From CAYLNK01 sp964384675 (lineage in GTDB: Bacteria; Acidobacteriota; Thermoanaerobaculia; UBA5066), in the NCBI GenBank assembly GCA_964384675.1, contig CAYLNK010000080.1:1-21998 (forward strand): a stretch of DNA of 21,998 nucleotides, read 5' to 3'. Position numbers and translations under genes: made by a program. Positions within the stretch are counted from its first letter, which is position 1; the number at the start of each line of letters is the position of its first letter. This document shows positions 1 through 7,749 of the stretch, one piece after another. The notes under the pieces were generated by a model. It had not been told where the DNA came from. It saw only the letters and a list, made by a program, of their open reading frames with translations, and ran no database searches.

Positions 1-867
1 GGCCAGCGACTCCTCCACGCGGCGGAGCCCCTCGGCGATGGCGGTCCGATCCCACCGGGCGCGATCCTGGTCCGCGAGCCGCACCAGGTCGCCCTCCGGC
101 GTCTGGCGCGCGTCGCGCCGCGCGTCGTGGAGGAGCATCAACGCGAGGAGGGCGTTCACCTCGCGGGTGTCGGGACCGGACACCAGCGACGTCAGGAGCC
201 GGGCGAGCCGGATCGCCTCGCCGCACAGCTCCCGGCGCACGAGCGCGTCGCCGGACGTGGCGGCGTACCCTTCGGTGAAGACGACGTAGACGACCGAGAG
301 CACGCTGTCGAGCCGATCGGCAAGGCGATCCGGCGGCGGCACCTCGTACGGGATCCCGGCGTCGCGGATCTTCGCCTTCGCCCGCACCAGGCGCTGGGAC
401 AGCGTGGCGACGGGCACCAGGAAGGCGCGCGCGATCTCGTCGGTCGAGAGGCCGCAGACGGTGCGGAGCGTGAGCGCCACGCGGGCGTCGGGCGCGAGCG
501 CCGGGTGGCAGCACGTGAAGACGAGTCGCAGCACGTCGTCGGCGATCCGGTCGTCCGGGTCGACGGGGTCGGTCGACGCGGGGAGGCTCCTGGCCAGCTG
601 CTCGCGCCGGGCTGCCCACCGGGACGACCGCCGGACCACGTCGAGCGCCCGGTTGCGCGCCGAAGCCACGACCCACGCCCTCGGGCTGGCCGGGATGCCG
701 TCGCGCGGCCACGTCGCCAGCGCCGACGCCATCGCTTCCTGGAACGCCTCCTCGGCGAGGTCGAAGTCGCCGAGGAGGCGAATCAGCGTGGCCTGGATCC
801 GTCCCGACTCCTCGCGGAAGAGCCGCTCCAGGATGAACGGGACGCTCTCGGCCGGGGACAACGTCAA
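1..867 (-). CDS. ECF sigma factor, ECF42-like with DUF6596 C-terminal extension (3' end outside window)
   Basis: RNA polymerase sigma factor that would redirect the polymerase to a small set of promoters. The visible 289 residues run without a stop to the left edge; the family is usually about 400 residues, so roughly the last quarter is missing. Residues 10-85 look like region 2 (LGDFDLAEEAFQEAM, then ARNRALDVVRR). Residues 108-165 look like region 4 with its helix-turn-helix (LSTDEIARAFLVPVATLSQRL). From about 185 the DUF6596 extension begins (SVVYVVFTEGY), which marks the ECF42 group. The best start is a TTG at 865-867 whose last bases overlap the stop of the DGPF gene upstream (TTGA), which implies translational coupling; no ATG or GTG lies in frame nearby. 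ECF42 genes are known to sit beside DGPF/YCII genes, exactly as here, and no anti-sigma factor is seen. Family is firm; targets are unknown. Confidence 0.9.
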   Translation of the reverse strand, partial: MTLSPAESVPFILERLFREESGRIQATLIRLLGDFDLAEEAFQEAMASALATWPRDGIPASPRAWVVASARNRALDVVRRSSRWAARREQLARSLPASTDPVDPDDRIADDVLRLVFTCCHPALAPDARVALTLRTVCGLSTDEIARAFLVPVATLSQRLVRAKAKIRDAGIPYEVPPPDRLADRLDSVLSVVYVVFTEGYAATSGDALVRRELCGEAIRLARLLTSLVSGPDTREVNALLALMLLHDARRDARQTPEGDLVRLADQDRARWDRTAIAEGLRRVEESLA

Positions 868-1214
868 TGGGTCGGGAAGATCGGGCGCACCTCGATGCTG
901 CCGACGCGCGCCGACGGGATCCGCGCCGCCATCTCGAGGGCGTCGTCCAGGTCCCTGGCCTCGACCAGGTAGAAGCCGCCCAGCTGCTCGCGGGTCTCGG
1001 CGAACGGGCCGTCGGTGACGATCCGCTTCCCCTCGCGAACCCGGACCGTGGTCGCGGCCGCTGTCGGCTGGAGGGCCTCGCCGGCCCGGTACTTCCCGGC
1101 CTTGGCGATCGACTCCGTGAAGGCGCCGTACTCCGCGAGCGTCGCTTCCCGCTCGGCTTCGGTCAGGCTCTCCCAGTGACTCTCGGCGCTGTAGATCAGG
1201 AGCAGGTACTGCAT
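864..1214 (-). CDS. DGPF/YCII-domain protein, partner of the ECF42 sigma factor
   Basis: Small cytoplasmic ferredoxin-like protein of 116 residues, the usual size for PF03795 (YCII/DGPF). It begins MQYLLLIYSAE and carries the signature DGPF at residues 68-71, followed by AETREQLGGFYLVEARDLDDALEMA, which is typical of the subgroup encoded next to ECF42 sigma factors. The ATG at 1212-1214 is preceded by GAGG about 8 nt upstream. The gene overlaps the sigma gene by 4 nt, so the two are one translationally coupled unit. In the literature DGPF genes are targets or partners of ECF42 factors, and their biochemical role is not established. I infer a shared stress or secondary-metabolism regulatory role without evidence for a substrate. 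Confidence 0.92.
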   Translation of the reverse strand: MQYLLLIYSAESHWESLTEAEREATLAEYGAFTESIAKAGKYRAGEALQPTAAATTVRVREGKRIVTDGPFAETREQLGGFYLVEARDLDDALEMAARIPSARVGSIEVRPIFPTH

Positions 1215-1307
1215 GTCGTCCTCTTTCCCGGGGGAGTCTCTTCCACCCGCGCGGTAGAGACGAACGAGGTCGGGCCGGATCGACAGGTCCCCCTGGCGAA
1301 CGAGGCG

Positions 1308-1967
1308 TCAGACGAGCCGGCTCCCGTGGACGAGGTCGTCGTAGTAGAGACTTCCCTGCCTCAGGGAGTCCGGCAGCGGCTCGTCCTCGGCCAGGTCGAG
1401 GCAGCGCATCCGGCCCTCCTCGAGGAGGTATCGGAGGCCGCTCTCCGGACAGCGGAGCACGCCCTCGGCATCCGGCTTCCGGAGCGGCAGGCCGTGACGG
1501 CTGACCCAGCCGGTCCGCCGGGCCGGGACCCCCGCCACGAGCGCGTAGTCCGGCACGTCGCGGGTGACGACCGCGCCGGCCGCGACGAACGCGTACCGCC
1601 CGATCGTGATCCCGCAGACGAGAGTGGCGTTGGCGCCCACGGACGCCCCGCGCCGGACCACCGTCCTCTCGTAGAGCGCGTGCCGGTTCACCTCGGAACG
1701 CGGGTTCGTCACGTTGGTCAGAACACACGACGGCCCGAGGAAGACGTGGTCCTCGAGCACCGTGCCGGTGTAGATCGAGACGTTGTTCTGGATCTTCACG
1801 AAGTCGCCGATCACGACGTCGTTCGCGACGTTCACGTTCTGTCCGAGGATGCAGGAGCGGCCGATGCGGGCCCCCTTCTGGACGTGGCAGAAGTGCCACA
1901 CCCTGGTCCCCTCGCCGATCTCGCAGCCCTCGTCGACGTACGCCGACTCGTGCTTGAAGTACGCCAC
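1308..1967 (-). CDS. wbpD: WbpD-type sugar nucleotide N-acetyltransferase with Cys-containing tail
   Basis: Left-handed beta-helix acyltransferase of 219 residues. Residues 12-150 are hexapeptide repeats (IGEGTRVWHFCHVQKGARIG, LGQNVNVANDVVIG, then VGANATLVCGITIG and AAGAVVTRDVPDYALVAGVPAR). The family (WbpD/WxcM-N-like) acetylates the 3-amino group of UDP-GlcNAc(3NH2)A or related sugars, using acetyl-CoA, during O-antigen or capsule precursor synthesis in the cytoplasm. Residues 170-193 form a small extension with two Cys (C173, C189) in a CPESGLRYLLEEG context. The GTG start at 1965-1967 is chosen because AGGAGG lies 5 nt upstream and because homologous sequence begins there; the open frame upstream is antisense noise. 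It follows wlbA by 2 nt, and the two enzymes act two steps apart in the same pathway. The aminotransferase that should act between them is not in the window. Confidence 0.88.
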   Translation of the reverse strand: MAYFKHESAYVDEGCEIGEGTRVWHFCHVQKGARIGRSCILGQNVNVANDVVIGDFVKIQNNVSIYTGTVLEDHVFLGPSCVLTNVTNPRSEVNRHALYERTVVRRGASVGANATLVCGITIGRYAFVAAGAVVTRDVPDYALVAGVPARRTGWVSRHGLPLRKPDAEGVLRCPESGLRYLLEEGRMRCLDLAEDEPLPDSLRQGSLYYDDLVHGSRLV

Positions 1968-1969
1968 CG

Positions 1970-2932
1970 TCACCTCCTGGAGAGCCGCTCGAGCATCGGG
2001 TGCCGGGCCTCGGGCCGGCGCTCGACGGCCGCGTTCCGGATCCGGTACGCCAGCTCGATCGAGGGGCGCGCGTCGGCGAGGCCGAAGCCCCGGCCCGCGA
2101 GCGTCTCCTCGTAGACCCGCGTGTGGAGGTCGCCGAACCCGGACGCGAACTCCACCACGTCGCCGTCGACGGTGAGCGAGCGGAGCGCCGCCGGCGCTCC
2201 GGGCCCGACGGGAGCCGGCAGGTCGCTCCTCTCGATCGACAGGTACCAGAGCACGTCGGCACCGGCCAGCTCCAGCGAGCCCGAGGCGCGCGTCGGCGTC
2301 GACAGCGAAACCGCCTCGCCCACGGGCGTTCCGAAGAGCCAGACCGCCAGGTCGAAGAGGTGGACTCCGATGTTGGTGGCGAGCCCCCCCGACTTCTCGG
2401 GCGAGCCCTTCCAGGATCGCTGGTACCAGTCCCCCCTGGGCGTGACGTAGCTCAGCACCACCTGCCGGCGCCGGGCCGGCCCGGCGTCGACCCGGCGCTT
2501 CAGCTCGACGAGGGCAGGGTGGAAGCGGAGCTGGAGCACCGTCTTCACGCGCCGCCCGGACTCGGCCTCCAGCTCCTGGAGCGCGTCGAGGTTCCACGGG
2601 TTCAGCACGACGGGCTTCTCGCAGATCGCGTCCGCCCCGATCCGAAGGGCGAGCCGGACGTGCGCGTCGTGGAGGTGGTTCGGAGAGCAGACCGAGACGA
2701 CGTGGACCCGTTCCGGCTCCGGACCGCGGCGGCGCTTCTCCAGGTGCCGGTCGAAGCGCTCGAACTCGGTGAAATAGGAGGCGTCGGGGCCGAAAGAATC
2801 CAGGATCCCCACCGAGTCGTGGGGATCCACCGCCGCGACGAGCCGGTTCCCGGTGTCGCGGATGGCGCGCAGATGCCGTGGCGCGACGAAGCCGGCGACG
2901 CCGGTGACGGCGAAGTTCCTCGGCGACGTCAC
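1970..2932 (-). CDS. wlbA: WlbA/WbpB-type UDP-GlcNAcA 3-dehydrogenase (Gfo/Idh/MocA family)
   Basis: NAD-dependent oxidoreductase of 320 residues. The N-terminal Rossmann segment reads FAVTGVAGFVAPRHLRAIRD, close to the WlbA/WbpB signature. The EKP motif with its conserved Lys is at residues 105-107, RGDWYQRSWKG is at about 166-176, and the NIGVHLFD substrate/catalytic segment is at 187-194 with H191. DSVGILDSF and FTEFERFDRHLEK are also hallmarks of this subfamily rather than of general Gfo/Idh enzymes. Known members oxidise the 3-hydroxyl of UDP-N-acetylglucosaminuronic acid, the first step toward di-N-acetylated uronic acids in surface polysaccharides. The GTG at 2930-2932 overlaps the tricorn stop as GTGA, so the gene is translationally coupled to a protease gene, an unexpected neighbour. 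wbpD follows directly. WbpA, WbpE and WbpI homologues are absent here and must be encoded elsewhere. Confidence 0.92.
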   Translation of the reverse strand: MTSPRNFAVTGVAGFVAPRHLRAIRDTGNRLVAAVDPHDSVGILDSFGPDASYFTEFERFDRHLEKRRRGPEPERVHVVSVCSPNHLHDAHVRLALRIGADAICEKPVVLNPWNLDALQELEAESGRRVKTVLQLRFHPALVELKRRVDAGPARRRQVVLSYVTPRGDWYQRSWKGSPEKSGGLATNIGVHLFDLAVWLFGTPVGEAVSLSTPTRASGSLELAGADVLWYLSIERSDLPAPVGPGAPAALRSLTVDGDVVEFASGFGDLHTRVYEETLAGRGFGLADARPSIELAYRIRNAAVERRPEARHPMLERLSRR

Positions 2933-5900
2933 CGGACCGGATAGGCCGGACGGGCCGGGAAGGTGAACGGCTTCTCGGCGATCTGCTTCGTCAGCACCTC
3001 GAGCGCCTTGTCGAGCTGGACGTCCTTGCCGGCCGAGGCCGACGCCGGGTCGTTCGGAAGGAGGATGTCGGGGTCGGCCCCGTGGTTCTCGACCAGCCAC
3101 TTGCCGTCCCGGCCCCAGAACGCGTTGTTCGACTGGTTCACCGTCCCGCCGTCGACGGTCGGCTGGGTGTTCACGATCCCGACGAGCCCGCCCCAGGACG
3201 GGACGCCGATCACGGTGCCGAGCTTGAGCGCCTTGAAATGCTCGATGAAGGCCTCGCCGTCCGAGCCGTTGTACTCGTTGGACAGGACGGCCACGTGCGC
3301 GTCGGTGGTGCCCGGCGGATAGCGGAACGGCTCCATGTTCTTGAGGACGTTGTAGGCGACGGTCTTCCGCTCCAGCTTGTCGATCACGAAGTACTCGATC
3401 CAGCCGCCGCCGTTGCCGCGCACGTCGATCACCAGCCCCTTCCGGTCGTGGAACGCCCGGTAGAAGCGGTCGAACTGGGCGATGTTCTCCGCCCCCATCG
3501 CGGTCAGGTGGAGGTAGCCGATCTGGCCGCCCGAGGCCTTGTCGACATAGGCGACGTTCCGGGAGACCCAACGGTCGTAGCGCAGCTCGCCCTCCGAGCG
3601 AAGCGGCTCGACCTCCACCGCCCGGCTCCCGGTGCCGTCGGCCTTCGGGCCCACGGTCAGGCGGACCTTCTGCCCCTTGACGACCTGCAGGAGCCGGAAC
3701 GGGTTCTCGGGCGCCTTCAGGTCGGTCCCGTCGATGGCAAGGAGGAAGTCGCCGTCCTTCACGTTGACGTCAGGACGCGCGAGCGGCGCCGCCAGGTCGC
3801 CGGTGAGCCCGGACGGACGGAAGACCGAGCGGAAGACGTAGCGTCCGCTCGTATCCGGCGCGAGATCGGCGCCGAGGCGGCCCGTGAAGACGAGCGGCTC
3901 AGGGGCCTTCTTCGGCCCGGTGTCGCCGCCGCCCACGTACGTGTGCGAGACGCACAGCTCCCCCACCATCTGGGAGAGCAGCCAGTTCAGCTCGCTCCGG
4001 GACGAGAGCTCGGGGACCATCGCCCGGTACGCCTTCCCCATCGCCTTCCAGTCGCGCCCGTGCATGTTGGGGTCGTAGAAGAAGTCGCGGTACCAGCGCC
4101 AGGCGTCGTCGAAGACCTGGTGCCACTCGTCGACGGGATTCACCGCGCAGACGAGACCGTCGAGACCTACCGGGCTCCCCACGGCCTTCGACGCGAAGAC
4201 CTTCTCGAGGGAGCTCGCGTGGATCGCCTTTCCCTTCCGGATCACCACCTGCTCGCCGTTCGGCGAGAGGCGCCAGTCGGCGATCTCGCCGTCGACGGCG
4301 GTCTCCTTCTGCGCCGCGACGTCGAAGACGTGGAGGCCCAGGAGGTCCTTCCCGACGGACGGGGAGAAGAGCTGCTCGATCTCGTCCTCGCCGTACTCCT
4401 CGGTCGATCCCCACGTCACGAAGCCCTTCCCCGCCTTCAGGTGGAAGTAGACGCCGGGCTTCACCGGGAGCGGGAAGAGCCGCGTCGCCAGACCGTCGAC
4501 GTCGATCGCGGTCCGCGGCTTCGCCGCCCCGGCCTTCTCGTCGACCTTGGCCTTCTCCTCCGTCCTCACCGTCCCCTTCTCGAAGGGCGGCCTCTGCCCC
4601 GCTCGGAGCTGCACCGCCACCGGCATCACCGGCTTCGGGATCACGTGGTCGTCCTCGAAGACGTCGACCCGCGACGTGTAGCTCCGGTACGAGAGGAAGT
4701 AGAGGAGGTCGCCCTTCGGGTCGAAGGACGGATTGACCGAGTGGTAGAAGCCGTCCGTGACCGGCACGTCCTTGCCGGTGGCGAGCTCGTGGAGCCAGAT
4801 CCGGCCGTTCCGGTTCGGCTCGATCTTCGTGTAAGCGATCCACGCGCCGTCAGGGGACCAGGCGTAGTCGGAGATCTCCCACGAGAACTCGTCGTTCGCG
4901 AGCTGGCGGGACTCGCCGATCTTCGTCAGCTTCCTCGTCGCCAGGTCGACCACGAAGACCCGCAGGTCCTTGTCGCCGAAGGCGAGCTTCGTCCCGTCCG
5001 GAGACCACTCGGCGTGGTAGGTCGTCCGGTCGAGCGTCGTGGTGAGCGCCTCCCACGGCTTCTCCCCGGAGACGTCGGCGACGTACAGCTGGTACTCGCC
5101 GGTCCGGTCGGAGAAGAACGCCACCTTCGTCCCGTCGGGCGAGAAGCGCGGGAACCTCTCCCGGCTCTTCGGCGCGCGCGTCAGGTTGCGCGTGGGCCCG
5201 CTCTCCTCGGTCGAGACCAGGAAGATCTCGCCGCGCGCCTCGAGCGCCGTCCACTTCCCGTCGCTCGAGACCGACATCGACTGGATGGTCTCCCTGGCGC
5301 TCACCCGCCGCTCGGCGACGGCCCAGCGGTCGCTCGGCACGTCGACGGCGACCGGCTCGACCTTCCCGCCCGCGACGTCCATCCGGTACAGGACGCCGGC
5401 CCGCGTGAACACGACCGTCGTGCCGTCGGTGGACGGCATCTGGACGTCGAAGTCGTCGTAGGACGTCAGCGGCGCGACCGCCTTCGTCGCCGGATCGAGC
5501 CGGTACAGATTCGCCACGCCCTTCGAGGCACGATCCGAGACGAAGAGGATCGAGGCACCCGCCCACATCGGGTACGAGTTCTTCCCCACGTAGTCGGTGA
5601 GCGGGGTGAAGCTCTTCGCGCTGAAGTCGTACAGCCAGATGTCCTGGTAAAGACCTCCCTTGTACCGCTTCCAGTAGTACTCCTCGTCGCCCCGCCGGTT
5701 GTAGGCGAGCTTCGTCCCGTCGGCGGAGAACGTTCCCAGGACGCCGCGCTCGGGCGGGAGCTGCTGGGGTAGCTCCCCCTCCGGGGAGACCGAGTAGAGG
5801 CGCGGGATCGGCCTGTAGGTCGAATCGAAGCCGGAGCGGAAGACGATTCGCTTGCCGTCCGGCGTCCACGTCACCGGCGAGGCGTTGCCCGTGTAGGTGA

Positions 5901-6210
5901 GGCGCTTCGGAACGCCTCCGCCGAGGGGCATCAGGTAGACCTCGGGCGGGCCGTCGTAGGTCGCGCGGAACGCGATCCACCGGCCGTCCGGCGACAGCTT
6001 CGGCGCCTCCTCGTTCCCGGGATGCGTCGTCAGGCGCGTGGCGACGCCGCCGGCGAGCGGCACGCGGAAGAGGTCGCCCTCCCACGCGAAGACGACGGTC
6101 TCGCCGCGGACGTCGGGGGTCCGCACGAAGCGGGCGGGAAGCGCGGCGGCCGGGAGGGCCAGCGCGGTGAGCACGGAGAGGAGGAGGGGTCGGCAGGTGC
6201 TGCGCGGCAT
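2929..6210 (-). CDS. Secreted tricorn protease homologue
   Basis: Large serine protease of 1093 residues, matching the family length (about 1070). A signal peptide is visible (residues 1-26, PLLLSVLTALALPAAALPA), so this copy is probably periplasmic, unlike the cytosolic archaeal enzyme. Residues 30-540 carry beta-propeller repeats of the WSPDGTKLAF/FSPDGTKVAF type. A low-complexity linker (545-565, Glu/Lys/Ala) precedes the second half. The N-terminal catalytic part has C1-domain S755-H756 (ELCVSHTYVGGG). A PDZ domain occupies about 770-870. The C2 domain has the nucleophile S983 (NEYNGSDGEAF) and E1041 (WLVENHGADPD). By family analogy S983, H756, S755 and E1041 form the active tetrad, so it should be active and degrade peptides to short oligopeptides. 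ATG at 6208-6210 has GAGG about 7 nt upstream. The stop overlaps the wlbA start by 4 nt. Confidence 0.96.
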   Translation of the reverse strand: MPRSTCRPLLLSVLTALALPAAALPARFVRTPDVRGETVVFAWEGDLFRVPLAGGVATRLTTHPGNEEAPKLSPDGRWIAFRATYDGPPEVYLMPLGGGVPKRLTYTGNASPVTWTPDGKRIVFRSGFDSTYRPIPRLYSVSPEGELPQQLPPERGVLGTFSADGTKLAYNRRGDEEYYWKRYKGGLYQDIWLYDFSAKSFTPLTDYVGKNSYPMWAGASILFVSDRASKGVANLYRLDPATKAVAPLTSYDDFDVQMPSTDGTTVVFTRAGVLYRMDVAGGKVEPVAVDVPSDRWAVAERRVSARETIQSMSVSSDGKWTALEARGEIFLVSTEESGPTRNLTRAPKSRERFPRFSPDGTKVAFFSDRTGEYQLYVADVSGEKPWEALTTTLDRTTYHAEWSPDGTKLAFGDKDLRVFVVDLATRKLTKIGESRQLANDEFSWEISDYAWSPDGAWIAYTKIEPNRNGRIWLHELATGKDVPVTDGFYHSVNPSFDPKGDLLYFLSYRSYTSRVDVFEDDHVIPKPVMPVAVQLRAGQRPPFEKGTVRTEEKAKVDEKAGAAKPRTAIDVDGLATRLFPLPVKPGVYFHLKAGKGFVTWGSTEEYGEDEIEQLFSPSVGKDLLGLHVFDVAAQKETAVDGEIADWRLSPNGEQVVIRKGKAIHASSLEKVFASKAVGSPVGLDGLVCAVNPVDEWHQVFDDAWRWYRDFFYDPNMHGRDWKAMGKAYRAMVPELSSRSELNWLLSQMVGELCVSHTYVGGGDTGPKKAPEPLVFTGRLGADLAPDTSGRYVFRSVFRPSGLTGDLAAPLARPDVNVKDGDFLLAIDGTDLKAPENPFRLLQVVKGQKVRLTVGPKADGTGSRAVEVEPLRSEGELRYDRWVSRNVAYVDKASGGQIGYLHLTAMGAENIAQFDRFYRAFHDRKGLVIDVRGNGGGWIEYFVIDKLERKTVAYNVLKNMEPFRYPPGTTDAHVAVLSNEYNGSDGEAFIEHFKALKLGTVIGVPSWGGLVGIVNTQPTVDGGTVNQSNNAFWGRDGKWLVENHGADPDILLPNDPASASAGKDVQLDKALEVLTKQIAEKPFTFPARPAYPVR

Positions 6211-6254
6211 CGAAGACCTCGCGGGGAGGATACGTCTCCCGGGGAGCCCTCGGC

Positions 6255-7355
6255 TCAGTCCGGCTGCGACGCGACGAACGCCCCGTCTCCGGTCCTCTCC
6301 CCCGGCGCGCCTCCGTCGTTCACGACGGCGTAGGCGAGGAACGGGTTCGTCCCCGAGGCGCGTGTGACCCTTACGTAGCCGTTCGAGACACCGGGCGCGT
6401 CGGTGGCGAGGAGCGAGCCGATCTGGGTCCATCCCGACGCCTCGACGGCGAGGCCGTCGACGGTCCCCGCCAGCGCCCCGGTCGCCCCGTCGAAGATCTC
6501 GATCCGGAAGACGTCCGTCCCGGCACCCGCCTCCCCGGTGTTGACGATCGCCAGGTTCGTGCGCGTCTGGGCGTTCTGCTGGATCCCGTAGAGCCAGACC
6601 GGACCGTCGGACGCTCGTCCGCTCGGCGTGGCCGGGTAGAAGACGCCGTACGCCCCCCGCCGCCGGGCGGGAGGACGATCTCGGCGACGGGCCGGAGCGC
6701 GCCGCCGTCGGAAGGACGGGCGGTGAGCCGGACCGTGACGTTGCCGTCGGACGGACCGCCCGCGTGCCCGCGGGCACCAGCGAGGTCGTGCGGGAAGGCG
6801 TTCAGCCCCGAGGACGACAGGACGATCGGGACCAGAAGCGTCGCCGTCTCGCCCGGAGCCGTGACGCTCTCGGGGAACCGGAGCACCCCCGAGGCGTCGG
6901 GCGCCTGGCCGGAGGACGAGGCGGTGATCGTCACCTCGTGCCCGCCGGCTGGGCCGCGAGTCGTGACCGTGTAGCGGCCGGTCGGCGCGAGACCCGTGAC
7001 CCGGTGGATGGCCGAGCCCGCCGGCGCCGGAACGGCGTACGTCATCGACGTGAAGGGCGCGTCGACGTCGACCGGGAAGAGGACAGCGCTCCCCACCACG
7101 AGGGCGCCGGTGTACGGCGTTCCCGACGAGCTGGCGAGGAGGGCCACCGGGTCGCGGACGCGCCCGCGTCGGCGCCCCGCAGGACGTGGTGGAATCGCGT
7201 GCGAGCCGGGCCGCCCGGCGCTTCCACCTTCAAGCGATTCCGGATCGGGTCGTCCGTCGCCTGGAACCCGTTCCCGAAGCCGCACCCCGTCGCCGCGACG
7301 GCCGGCTCCACCGCGATCTGCGCGTCCTGGGGCAGGAGCGTCGTCACGAAGAGCC
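6255..7355 (-). pseudogene. Broken secreted protein, C-terminal remnant with two -1 frameshifts
   Basis: Three protein-like segments lie in three frames. The first (about 7355-7165) reads LFVTTLLPQDAQIAVEP and RFHHVLRGADAG. The second (about 7165-6660) reads DPVALLASSSGTPYTGALVV, LFPVDVDAPFTSMTY and GRYTVTT. The third (about 6660-6255) reads YGVFYPATPSGRASDGPVWL, TRTNLAIVNTGEAGAGTDVF and ends VASQPD-stop. The first two resemble the C-terminal beta domain of heparinase II/III-like secreted enzymes (the TLLP and FxHVL pattern); the third resembles the extracellular beta modules common in acidobacterial surface proteins. Both assignments are by eye and uncertain. One shift lies in a run of six C on the plus strand (6654-6659) and the other near 7150-7172; each is explained by one missing base. 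There is no start codon: the 5' part is lost at about 7355, where a TPR fragment begins on the opposite strand. The tricorn gene starts 44 nt downstream. Confidence 0.72.
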
Positions 7356-7741
7356 GGCAAGCTGGCCACGTTGCAGAGGAACCCCGTGGAGGCCGCCCGG
7401 CAGTACCAGAGGTCGCTGGCTCTCTTCCGGCGAGGCTCGCGTCAGGAGGGCGGGCGCGCGGTCCACACGATGATCGACCTCGGCAACGCCTTCCTGGGCC
7501 CCGGCGAGCTCGACTCCGCCGCGGACGCCTACCGCCACGCGATCCAGATGGTCGGAGCCAACGACGCCGACCCGCAGTGGGGAAGGGCACGCAACAACCT
7601 GGGGATCGTCGCGCTCCGGAGGAAGGACTGGGCCGGGGCCGCTCGCCGAAAAGGAGAGGCCTTCCCCGAACGCGGACGGCGGACGACTCCAGGCTCGCCG
7701 AGGCAAGGGCTTTCCTGGCCCGGACCGCAGGATCGCCATAA
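7356..7741 (+). pseudogene. TPR-protein remnant, 3' part only, with -1 frameshift
   Basis: A tetratricopeptide-type segment begins abruptly at about 7356 (KLATLQRNPVEAARQYQRSL), continues with VHTMIDLGNAFLGPGELDSA, AADAYRHAIQMV and ARNNLGIVALRRKDWAGA, and then loses sense near 7650. Sense resumes in another frame as ADDSRLAEARAFLARTAGSP followed by TAA at 7739-7741. The spacing of NLG, A and Y/F residues fits two to three TPR helix pairs. One missing base between about 7640 and 7690 joins the two parts. There is no start codon or ribosome binding site in frame, and the upstream sequence is the opposite-strand remnant. It is probably the C-terminus of a larger TPR protein; in such genomes these often follow a kinase or winged-helix domain, but no such domain is visible here. 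Confidence 0.65.
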
Positions 7742-7742
7742 T
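7737..7742 (+). promoter_or_regulatory. Candidate -10 element for a leaderless aldo/keto reductase mRNA
   Basis: CATAAT, one base off the TATAAT consensus, ends 7 nt before the GTG start at 7750, and no Shine-Dalgarno sequence is present. This spacing would put the transcription start at or next to the start codon. It overlaps the stop of the TPR remnant. No convincing -35 box is visible. Confidence 0.45.
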
Positions 7743-7749
7743 CCCGCCC

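Noticed and set aside
3082..5772. Open frame of about 900 codons on the plus strand, antisense to the tricorn gene
   Set aside because: It is rich in Arg, Val, Leu, Asp and Gly with no domain pattern, an artefact of GC-rich third positions. The opposite strand holds a complete tricorn protease with all catalytic residues.
6650..6665. Programmed frameshifting at the six-base run
   Set aside because: The same gene has a second shift outside a homopolymer and lacks its start, so decay or error is more likely than a programmed event.
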